In this document: positions 49,217 to 59,465 of the stretch, one piece after another
How the letters are laid out: each line of letters starts with the position of its first letter
Numbering within the stretch: the stretch's first letter is position 1
NCBI GenBank assembly: GCA_038503035.1
Contig: JAVSML010019206.1
Location: 28,930-92,929 of the forward strand
Direction of reading: 5' to 3'
Length of the DNA: 64,000 bases
Source of the DNA: Crocodylus rhombifer
Taxonomy: Eukaryota > Chordata > Crocodylia > Crocodylidae
Notes under the pieces: generated by a model
The model's database searches: none
Seen by the model: the letters and a program-made list of their open reading frames with translations, nothing else
What the model was told of the DNA's origin: nothing
Position numbers and translations under genes: made by a program

Positions 49217-52200
49217 GGCTTCAGTTAAGTAGCATGAGACTGCTCTGTCTGGCCTATATGGTTCTTGGGATCAGGGAGTCATAAGAAGTTATTTGACAAC
49301 CTCTCCCTACTTAGCTAAAAGTGAAAATTTGGGCCAATATGTCCCTTTCTAAACAAGCCTACAATTGATTTATCATTGTGTCTCACATGTATCTGGGCCA
49401 GTCATCCCAGGAGCACACCTAATAGAATGTAGGCATCAACCTCTCTTATGTTTTGGAGAATTAAAGGGTTATTTTATTCCTGCTTGCAACTTCTCCCTAC
49501 CCCCAAAAAGAAGAATAGTTACGGTGTACCTATGCATTCAGCTTGCCTAGTACATCATTTACATCCTGAGTTGTGTAAGGGTCTTCCTTCTCCAAATACC
49601 CTCAGGGCTTGTCAGGTACACATTGAACAGGTGTGACAAGTGGTATTTCGGCTGTCATTTATTGTCACAGAAAATTTCATTTTCCATAGTGGTTGTCTGA
49701 GGTTGCCCACTGGAATGGAAAACACTTGCACAAAACTGTAGCCAGGTTAAAAAAAATAGGCCCCTCAAGCAAAGTACTGAGGATTCAGTCCTTTAAGATG
49801 CTGAATACCCTGACTCAGTTGAGCGCTACTGTTATGATTAAAATTAAGCATGCATTTTAAGTGTTTACTGGATTGGGAACAGAGTATTCTTGCAGGATCA
49901 AGCCCCTTACTTGGGCACCTAAACATGAGGTTTGACTGACTTCTGTAATGGGGAATAGGAAGAGTTATGCCCACTTATTGATGTCAGAGGTTCTTAGGTT
50001 CACCATGGATAACTGGCAGGCTGAATTTGTGATACACATGGGTGTAAAGTTACTAGATACATAAATTGTCCTGTCTATCTTTTTTGGTTTCCTTTTAAAT
50101 GATTAGACTAGAAAATGAGTGCCTTTTAAGGATCCTCAGGAAAAAAGAATAAGCATAGCCTTGCTGGTAATTACAGCCTCAATACATTATTTACATGAAA
50201 ATCACTTAAAGAGATTCCACTACCTCCATAAAAATCACTAAATGTACATTGAAAGATAAAAACAGCTTGTTAGCTTTAAATGTTGCTATATTAAAAAAAA
50301 GTTATGCAGTAGCATTGATCTGTCTTGTACCTGGTACTCTGTTTAACAGTAAATTTAAATTGATGAGTAATGAAAAGCAGGTCTACCATGCAGCTCTTGA
50401 AAAGAGAAAAGTCTATTTCTTTTGATTTTCAGTTATAGTTGTGAAAGCTCTAACATGCAATATTGTACCTAGGAAGTATATGTGTAATAATGTATCATAT
50501 TTCAACCAAATAGAAACATTTATTTTTCATTAGATGAGAGATTTGTTTCACAAAATAAGAACATTATATAACAATTTAAATATTTTAGAGGCAATACAAT
50601 ATATATTAGAAGTTAGGGTTTTTTTAAGGCAACAACATATATAAAAATATTTATATAAAAAACAAAGAATATATATTTATGTAGGAGTCCCTATGATATT
50701 AAACATCAGAAAAAGATTTCACTAGATGTTCAGTTGGTGTAAATCAGTATGCTGCATTGAAGTAATGGAGCTCTGCTGAGGATCTAGACTGTTATATTTA
50801 ATATAATCAATTGTTTAAGTAGGTGCTTGCCTTGATTCTCAGAGGAGAGAAATGTGCTCAATTTGCTGTGACTGTCAACAATGCCCAAGATTCATATGAT
50901 CATTCTAGGTTCCTTTCTTTTACTCTCATTCAAGCTGGGAACATCTACATGAGATGCTTTACTGTGCAGTAGACTAATCTGCTGCATAGTAAAGTGTCAC
51001 TGTCTACACGTGCGGGGAATTTACTGTGCAGTAAATTAGGTTACTGTGCAGTTAGCTAGTACCTGTACATGCTAGTACCTGTAATTACTGTACAGTAGAG
51101 CTCATGTGGAAGCTTACCAGGAGCAAATTTACTCCCAGTCAGCCTAGGCAGCAGGGGGCCAGAAGAAACAGGCAGCTCTCTGTCCCTAGTTCTGGTGCTG
51201 CTCAGCTTCTGGCTCCCCCAGGAGCTGGAAGCCTAATAGCGCCAAGACTGGGGCGCTCTCTGCTCTTTGTCTTGGTTTCTAGTGAAGAGCTGGCAGCTCT
51301 GGAGGGCAACTGCAGGCTGGAAAGCCAAGCAGGGCAACTCCCAGTGAGCCCTATTGTTTCTTGGCAGAAAGCTTGCTGGCAGCTGCCCCATAACCAGGAC
51401 AGCTTCTGGCAAACCCTCTGCTGGACAGGAATGCCTCACCTGGCAGGGGTTGTGCTGGCAGCTTTGTATCCGAACGGGCACAGGGCCAGGAGAGCTGTGC
51501 CCATTGCAGGGCCAGCTGTCTCCTGGCCCTGCACATATCAGTTCCCCCTGATGTGCACTGGGCCAGAAGACAGCTGCTGTTGCAGCTGACAGAGTTCTCT
51601 TGGTGCTGTGCACATTGGGACCAGCCCCATGCCCCTTGCCATCCCCCAGGCTAGCACCCGCAGGAGCCCGAATCTTCCCTTGGCTGCTGCAGGGCGGGCA
51701 GAGCTGGGTGGGAGCAGCCCTGTACCAGGCTACTCCCAATGGGAGCAAACTTGTTTCCAACAGGGTGTACATTTAGACATGCTCACGGGGAAGACTTAGG
51801 GTTCAGTATTTTACTGTGCAGTAAGCCTAATGCAAATTAATAGCACATGTAGACGTGCTCAATGGGTAGCTGCTTACTTCAAAAGTAGTCCTAAAATAGA
51901 TAGAAGTAACTATGCAGTAAGTTGGTAAGGTATTACTTAATGTGAGAAAAGCTAAAAGAATTGAGACTTGAAAACATGTTGCTACAGCTAGATGTAGAAG
52001 CTTATAATTAATACTGAAATGGTAACTATAAATCTTTTAAAAAATAAAATAGGGGCCCATAATATTTTCATGGATACAATTACTTTGAAATAAACATTAT
52101 TCTTTTCTTGCCTGCAGTTCGTGGGAGATGTTCTGCAAACCTGCTAGGTCGGTAGATGTAATATATGTGGTAATTTTGAAGTTGCTGTGGTGCAAGGACA

Positions 52201-52299
52201 AGGTGGCAGTAACTCTTTGTGTAAATACAGTAGCATTTCACTTCAGGAAACCATGGTTCAACTTCAGATCTGAAATTGCTTTGTTAGTGTCAATCTAAT
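49217..52299. other. Intergenic stretch, AT-rich then GC-rich element
   Basis: 49217-50936 is featureless AT-rich DNA with a very AT-rich part at about 50510-50690. 50937-51860 is listed as a possible element. 51861-52299 shows nothing recognisable. Confidence 0.55.
50937..51860. mobile_element. Possible GG-ended element with GC-rich core
   Basis: Left GGGAACATCTACATGAG with TTTACTGTGCAGTAG just inside; the right side, inverted, reads GAGCACGTCTACATGTGC with TTACTGCACAGTAAAA inside. No matching 3-bp flanks were found. The core 51110-51780 is GC-rich. The 161- and 179-codon ORFs on opposite strands there lack recognisable homology. Confidence 0.5.
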
Positions 52300-53613
52300 T
52301 GTCACAGGGTCACGCAGGTGCCCTGTTCCTAGGAAGGAATAAGGGCAGCTGCCCATCACAAGAGCAGCTCAGGTGATGGTTGCTGGGGCAACTGTGCTGG
52401 TCAGGTGACCAGAAGGGGGCAAGGCCGGGCCTTTATAAACAGCCCAGGCCGGAGCCTAGTTAGTAGTTCCCGTCTGGCAGCCTGAGGTGCAGGAGTTCTG
52501 GAGCAGAGCGGTGTGGCCTGAGCACACAAGGGGCTGCACCATGCTAAGGGTGGAGAGAACCCTTACTGGGAGGCCATTGCTAGAGAGCCAAGTGAGCTTA
52601 GATCCCATGTTATAGCCAGGAGGCTTGTTGTTGTGTTACAGCCGTTTGGCTTATGGTTCTGTTTTGTTGCTGTTACTCCGGAGGACCGGGTGAGGCTATA
52701 AGGGGACCTCATCTAGGAGCGCCCTAATAGAGTGGGGGTGCTCCCAGCACTGGAGTGTGGTGCTACATTGCGGGGTGTACTACCTCAGCCCTGGGGAGGG
52801 GCACAGTGCCGGTGAGGGCACCATAGTTGGGGTATAAGACCCCAGCCCTGAGAAGGGCAAAGAGGATTTTGGGGCCAGGCATGGCTGAGGCCACCTGAGC
52901 CCCACTGGCAAGGAGTACCAGTGAGAAGCCCGCAGGGGCTCATGTTAGGCTCCAAGGGGAGAGCCACATGAAGAGAAGCCCAGGTTGGGTGCTACTAGCG
53001 AGATGAGCCTGGAGAGGGCAAGTCCGTGATTACAGAGAGCCCGGAGAGGGCAGAGAGAAGCCCCAGGAGCGGGCATGTGTACTGAGAGACGCCCAGGAGC
53101 AGGCACATATTATTGATAGAAACCCCAGTAGGGGTGTGGACTGGAAAGGGTCCCAGAGGGGCTCCACAGTGGTGGGGACTCCGAAGGGTCAAAGGGGCCA
53201 GGTAAGGCTCAGGCTGCCTGAACCCAGCTGGGAAGACTACTGTCAGTAAGCCCGAGAGGGCTAACGGATAGAGGGGCGCCAGGTGCGTGACAAGCCCAGG
53301 GGCGCCGGGCAGGGCGCAGAAAAGAAAAGGACCTGATAACATCTGGAAGAGCTGCAAGGCTTGGGGCATGGTAAAGGGGAGGTAGGAGGCACACATCGCC
53401 CATAAGGCTGGGGTGCACCAGGTCACTTCATATGGAATGGGGGATAGTGTAAGCATAGCACGGTGTCCAGGGTGACAAGAGGCAGCCTCCCATAGAAACT
53501 TATATATACCAACAAGACATGGTGGGCAAGAAAAGAGGGTGCTGGATTGCCTACTTGACATGGTAGGGGGTGCTAGAGGGATCACGGCCACCCCTAGGCC
53601 CCACTCCGTGACA
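52300..53613 (+). repeat. Solo LTR, copy 2 (1314 bp)
   Basis: Begins TGTCACAGGGTC and ends CTCCGTGACA, flanked by exact 5-bp duplications CTAAT (52295-52299 and 53614-53618). TTTATAAACAG at about 52432 is a good TATA box about 130 bp from the start. Same family as 8570-9724 but longer, mainly through extra copies of a short GAG-rich repeat (CCCAGGAGCRGGCA-type units around 53065-53110). Confidence 0.82.
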
Positions 53614-54355
53614 CTAATGTAGATGCTTGCTTCTCCCTCGTTACCAAATTACTATGCTGTCTGGCACAATTCAAACTGATGGTCAGTATACTGTACACTA
53701 GAAGTAGGACAGTTGCAGGACACTGGGTGGAAGATTATTCATGGACATTATCTGAGGCCTCACTGCACTGGGCTTTCTCTATAAAAACTTTGCACATTCA
53801 TCCTTTTTCTCCATCACTGTCACCGTCTACCCCCCCCGCCCCCCAGCACTTACCAAACTATAAGGATGCTGATGTATAAGCGGCAAGAGGTTGGGGGGAG
53901 GTTGTTGCAGGTTATTGACAGTATGAAGGAGGAGTGGGTGGTGACTGCACAGAAACCTGAAAGAAAGGCAGTATGATATAATGTCACCCTGGGAATCTAT
54001 TGCTATGGCAACAAAGAACAGATTTTTTTGAAAAATAAGGTTCAATATAAAAGTATCACAAAAGCAGAGAGATTGTTATTAAAAAAACCCTCCCCCCTTA
54101 GCTTGTATTTTATTTATTTAAATTCTTACTGAAATGTGTATGGACCCAAAGCATCAAAAAATAAGAGATTGGTGCCAAAATCCCAAACCTTAAACATAAA
54201 ATCTCTCCTGTTTTAAATATGTTTACTTGGTATAAAGACACAAGAAAAAAAGCTTTTTGGCATTCTCAGTTTATGTTCCTTAAGACTACACATTCTGTTT
54301 AGATTTACTTTGGAGTTGATAGCTAGAATTCCTCTAGATTTGTGCAGGTGTAACT

Positions 54356-54875
54356 GGGCACATCTACATGTGCAATTAGTGCCCATGAATAAACTATAGA
54401 GCTTCTTTAAAGCTCTGGAGTTTTTTGCTCCTGGATGTGCCATTTTAATGTGCGCCTAAGAGGAACTGACTCCAGAGCAATCAGCTCCTAAATTTATTCA
54501 TGCTTAGCACATGGAGCCTGGTTAGAGCAGTGCTAGCTGGTAGGAGGCTCTGGGGTTTAGCCTGCCACCACAGGGCTGCTCTGAGCAGTTTCAGTGTGCT
54601 GTGTATGGCTTAGCTAGGGCAAGAGGATGCTTTAGTGTGGGGTTAGTTGGCAGGCAGCCCCCACACTGAAGCACCTTTGTGCCCCAGCCATCCAGTCAGC
54701 ACCTACATGTGTGCTGCTGTGCATGAAAAAAATGCACAGCAGGGTAGTACTTGTATATACATGTACTAATCTGTTGTGGAGTTTATTAATTTTGTATGCC
54801 CTAATAGGGGCACATGTGTAGGCGCTGAGACATTTACTGCACAGTTAATCAGTCAACTGCACAGTAGATGCATCC
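54356..54875. mobile_element. GG-ended inverted-repeat element, duplication ACT
   Basis: Left GGGCACATCTACATGTGC and inverted right end GGATGCATCTACTGTGC. Flanked by ACT (54353-54355, 54876-54878). A second TGTGTAGGCGC block near 54820 suggests an internal or older terminus. Confidence 0.7.
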
Positions 54876-55146
54876 ACTGAGAGCAGAATTTGGCTCATAA
54901 AGATCACTATAAAGAAGCAAGGAACAATTGCTGAGACACTTCTCTTTTTCTGAGACAGCAAAGTGGAGTGTGAATAGTATTAGGAGACACCACTTCCACA
55001 TTTCACTTCCAAAACTACAGTAGCCTGAGTTGGGTGAGGGGTGACTGGGAAGGGAAGTCTACATTTTCTGTGGGAGAAAGAGGAAGAATTTAAGATCTGC
55101 ATTGACTGTAAATGAGGGAAAAACATTGTTATTGTTTCCCACAGAG

Positions 55147-55926
55147 CAGTTGTTCTCAACCTTTTCAGATGCAAAACACCCTTCAGGGTACCTAGTGGAA
55201 TGTCTGCTCTTAGCTTTCATTTGTTTTTGATGTACAGAAACAAATTTGTTGACCAGAACCCAAAAAGGAAACAACATGTCAAAAATGTTTTCAACACTCC
55301 TATTTGGAGTCTCTGGCTACATCCACATGAGCGTGGACGTCTGTTTCCCCAGGGGCAACTAGCAGCAGGACACCTTGTGTCACTGCTTCTTGTCCACAGG
55401 GAATGCCTGTGCCACACGCCCTCTGGCATGTAGCAAGTTACTCTGGATGGGGTAGGGGAGGTTGGGGTCTGTGCTGGGCTGGCCCCAGCAGCCTTACCTG
55501 GAGTCCTGGGAACCTCCTGGGACTGCAACAGTGGCTATCTTGCCACTCAGAGCCTGGCTGACAGCTGTAGTGTGGCTCTGGCCAGCTAGCCTCCAATTTT
55601 GGGCAGCACATGCTTGTCCCTGCATGAGCTGCCCCACTTTTTTATTGCATGGGTTTTTTTGACCCTGGGATCTCCCACAACCCCTCCCCATGCTGCTGCC
55701 TTGCAGTGTGGAGAATACCTGAATGTGTGGTATGTAGTGACATGTCTGCAATCCTACATAGCCCACAGCAGTGCTCATCTAGACGTAGCCTCTCAGTTTA
55801 TCTTGTGAATCGCATGTAGGTGTTTGCGCGACTCACTGTGCTAATATTGCACAGCATTCCATAAAACTCTTAAAAGAATCTCACAGCACCCCAAGGATGA
55901 CATGGCACACTGGTTGGGAGTCACTG
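55147..55926. mobile_element. hAT element with a perfect 8-bp target duplication and a nested insertion
   Basis: Ends CAGTTGTTCTCAACC and, inverted, CAGTGACTCCCAACC. Flanked by CCACAGAG on both sides (55139-55146 and 55927-55934), an exact 8-bp duplication. The 476-bp element 55315-55790 sits inside it. Without that, the hAT is about 300 bp and reads as the reverse of the 3711-4012 family. Confidence 0.88.
55315..55790. mobile_element. GG-ended inverted-repeat element, 3-bp duplication TCT
   Basis: Left GGCTACATCCACATGAGC; inverted right end GGCTACGTCTAGATGAGC. Flanked by TCT on both sides (55312-55314, 55791-55793). Interior homologous, in reverse, to both ends of the 39190-40587 element and to 25426-25885. 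No transposase. Confidence 0.8.
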
Positions 55927-56225
55927 CCACAGAGAAATGATGAAAGACCAAATGAGGCCAGATAAATGTGCATGACATAGCTAGGCAGAGTCTCGGAAGT
56001 GATGAGTCCCATTCTGCTGGAGTCTGCCTACAGATAAAAAAAGTATTAAGGCTCATTTCTGCCTTTACTATGCACTTCTCTCTCCTATTAATCTCAGTGG
56101 TTGTTTTAGGCATAGAAGGATAATACTTCTGTCCTTAAAAAGTTTCATTCCCCAAGCCCTGAGTGGTCAGTATAATTTGTGAGGAAGGATAGATATGCAC
56201 CTTTACAGATTAAATAACTAAGATT

Positions 56226-56268
56226 CTCTCTCTCTCTCTCGCATATATATATATATATATATATATGA
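56226..56268. repeat. Compound microsatellite (TC)n(AT)n
   Basis: About eight TC units followed by about eleven AT units, then short GAGC-type repeats. Confidence 0.95.
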
Positions 56269-56269
56269 G

Positions 56270-56500
56270 CAAGCGAGCGAGCACACAAGCTTTCGGGAAC
56301 CAAAGTTGACCTTATCAGATGCTGTGACAGGATGTGCAGAAGGCAGAGTGGTGATTAATGGTTGCATTCTGCACATCCATTCATGAAAGTTTGTGCTCTC
56401 TGTATGTATCTTATTTATTTAGTCTATAAAAGTGCATATCTACTTTGCCTTCTGACTGGTTTCAAATTAACATGGCTGACTACCTCTCTCAGTATAAATC
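56270..56500. repeat. Penelope-like tail sequences in inverted arrangement
   Basis: The left part reads on the minus strand as CATCTGATAAGGTC...CCCGAAAGCTTGTG. The right part reads on the plus strand as ATGAAAGTTTGTGCTCTC, then TTTAGTCTATAAAAGTGC and TAACATGGCTGACTACC, both resembling the 3' terminal region of Penelope-like elements. CTTCTGCACATCC / ATTCTGCACATCC forms the inverted core. Borders are approximate. Confidence 0.5.
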
Positions 56501-58788
56501 ATGGCAGCTCATGACTTGCAGACCATAATAAACAATTATCAGCCCTCCACTCCACCCCTCTTGCTTCCTTCCATATGTCTTCCTATGCTGAGACCCAAGT
56601 TTCCATTGTGGTAACATTTACTGTTTTGTTGTTCAACCATTATGACTTGTGACATGGATGGGGGTCTTGAACTTATTTGTACTACAGTAATACAGATAAC
56701 GTACCAAAAAGAAAGCTTAGGTTTCTTTACTTGTGGAGATGCCTTGCCTACAGCAAAAGGCTGAGCTCCATTGCCAGATTCATTTGATCTCTTACTTGTG
56801 AGAAGAGCTCATTCTATAAATGGCCACTCCTCAATTTTAGATGACTCTACTTACATACCATGTGCTCCCAAATAAGACACGTACCTGGTTAGGGAAGGCA
56901 GAAGGAAGAAAAAAAGATTTTTCCTTTTTAATCAAACTTTTTAGAATCAACTTCCTTGCTTAAGATACTGTCCTTCCCCCCATTTTTTACTGATAATTTT
57001 CAGAATAAAGGTGAGTATGGTACACCAATAAATATGGTCTAGGGAAAAAAAATAAAACAGGAGGAAGTGAGAACATACTGAAATGGCATGCATCTTTTAT
57101 CCATACTGTTTGATAACTCTGAAAAGAAAATATGAATTAAAAGGTGTAAAAAGGAGACCGACAGGATAAAAAACCCAACAACAAGGAGAGGGTTAGAGTT
57201 TAGGTTTGTGTCTGTTGTCATAGCACTGACATTCCTCAAAGAAGCAGTAAGGAGAAAAAGAAGCTTCAGGAGCCAGGGGAAAAAAAAAATACTTTCCTCA
57301 GTCAGACACGGAGCCAATTAGTCAATTGTTTTAGGTCGTATGTCTAACATAATTCCCTCTACTTCCTCCCATGTTCCTAAATCATTGATTTCACTGCTGT
57401 TTTAACTTTACCCTTTGTGGATAAAGAGCACAAAGATAAATATGATGCCCATGCGTTTTCCAATAGCACTAGAATACTCGTATGTTTCAGGTTCACTTAA
57501 CCTCAGAAAATCTTTAAGTTATGATTTTTTTCTAGGGTCACATCAGGGTATTACACCAGGGTATCAGTGAAGGAGAGGCTTCAGAGCACGATTTATTTAG
57601 CAGATGGTCACCTATAGGTGGGAAAATGATTATAAGACAAATCTAGACTGTAAATGTTTTAAAAATATGAAAAAATCAACCCACTTTTATTGTGGTCAAA
57701 AGCATAAGTGAAGAAGTTTGTGACTTTCAATAGGCAAGACAAAAAATTAATATACTATAAGTTATGAACATCATATCACATTGTTAACCATATTAGGAAA
57801 GAGCGGCCCTAACTCTGTCCTTACATCTTCAGGAAGACCCATTAATATGCAATGGGGTTCTGTGCATACGCTCCATTTTGTTTGTGGTGTTAACTGCAGG
57901 ACAGAAACAATTTTGTAACAGGACTGATCTTTTTTCCAGGCACCAGAGAATGCCACTGATGGAAGGATTTGTGGTTGTATTTTATTTTTAGAAATTTGGG
58001 TGCAATCATTTGTGACACGTATGGGGTACGCATGGGTGCACATGGATGCCCCCTGAGCTTGGCAATGCTCACCCAGCCTCTGGGGGCACATGGCATTCAT
58101 AGGTGCAGTGTCTGTCATTGGCTCTTCATATAGTTGGGAAATCAACTCACTAGTTCTCAGTATCACTTCTGGGACTACTGTTTACCCTCACATGGATTCT
58201 GAGAACCAAGAAAGTTTGAAGAGCCAATCCCATCAAATTAAATACAATTTAAGAATAGCTAAATTATTAATAGCAAATTCAGTAACAAAAGGCAGCAAAA
58301 ATATAAATGACTGAAATCGTATAGATAAGGCATATCAAGCAAATGATTAAAATTGATAAAATGCACATTTATCTCAGAGCATAACAATCTTATCAATATT
58401 TGAAACCAAAGTAATCATAAAGTGTGTAAGTCCTAAAGTCTTAAAAAGCCTCTAACATGTGGCCATTCTGTTAGGGGAAGGACCTTCTTACATGCTTACA
58501 TCCACTATGGGTCATCCTGTTAAGGGAAGATAGGTTTCAAACTAAGTCTCTTAATAGTACTAACTGGTTATACTTGCAAGTGTGCAATTCAGCAAGAACT
58601 GTAGTTCAAGACTGAAGATTAAAAACTCCAAAGTGTTGTTGTTGGTTTGTTTTTTTTATATCCTATGTTTTTATATTCTATGGCTTGGCTAAAATATTAA
58701 AAAAACTTACTTAATGGTATAAAAATATAAAAGCATTCCCAATAGGTGCTACTCTAATTAATATTCATATAACTATTCTTATTCCCTG
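56501..58788. other. Intergenic stretch before the ERV LTR
   Basis: No gene recognised. A possible diverged DNA-element remnant lies around 56866-57040 (AATAAGACACGTACC). The 131-codon minus-strand ORF at 57771-58166 has no recognisable domain. Confidence 0.5.
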
Positions 58789-59373
58789 TGATGCATAAAG
58801 CGGTTCGTTTCTCTGGAGGCCACAAAAATCACAGACACACACTCATTAGATGGCACAAAAGGTGTATTTGCAAATAGGGTCAGAGCAGAGTCAAGAACTC
58901 AGATTACTCCAAACCAACAAAGGAATTTTGCAGGCAGTATTTATCTTCTCCCTCCTGGGCACATGTGCAGAAACAGGAACTCTTACAGCTCACTTCCGTT
59001 TCATACAAGCATACATGTGGTTACATCACTACATACATCGCATGTATAGTATAATTAACTACTTAAGTATGCAGGGTGGAGAGGTAAATATGCATCAGCT
59101 AATTAAGCATGCTCAGAAACTACAGCAGGTCGCCAAGAGTTCAACCCCTCCCCCTTTCAAGGACACAGTCAGTTGAATTCCAGCTTCTGTAATCTGTATG
59201 AGAAAGGCTAGGCAGAAGCTGGGGGAGAGTCTGCAATTTAGCATAAGAAAAGCTGTGGCAAGGCTGGGAAAGGAAAAAAAAGTCCTTGGCAGTGTTTCTT
59301 TCTTATCGGGTGCAAGATGCAAGCTGTGCATTTCTAACAATACTCCATTTCTAACAATATTCCATTTCTAACA
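58789..59373 (-). repeat. ERV 3' LTR
   Basis: Follows env and a purine tract on the minus strand. On that strand it begins TGTTAGAAATG (59373 downward) and can end in CA near 58789, giving about 585 bp. AT-rich TATA-like sequence lies near 59046-59068. The 5' partner LTR is outside the window, so the ends rest on the TG/CA rule and the position of the purine tract only. Exact ends may move by several bases. Confidence 0.7.
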
Positions 59374-59380
59374 ATATTCC
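59330..59380 (-). repeat. Three 17-bp tandem copies at the LTR start
   Basis: The unit ATTTCTAACAATATTCC (plus strand) occurs three times in a row with one or two changes. The repeat spans the boundary between the polypurine tract and the LTR, so the true LTR end could correspond to any of the three copies. Confidence 0.85.
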
Positions 59381-59389
59381 CCCCTCAAG
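59379..59389 (-). other. Polypurine tract of the ERV
   Basis: On the minus strand a short run, CTTGAGGGGGG, directly precedes the LTR. This is where plus-strand synthesis would be primed. Five bases (AATAT) separate it from the first LTR-like TG, more than the usual two. Confidence 0.6.
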
Positions 59390-59465
59390 ATGCTTTCTGC
59401 TCCCCATTTTCATTTAGGCAGATCAAGATAATTATGAGGAATTTTTCTGAGTACCATGACTTTTG

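Noticed and set aside
57771..58166. 131-codon minus-strand ORF as a small gene
   Set aside because: No domain, signal peptide or splice context; within the length expected by chance in 64 kb.
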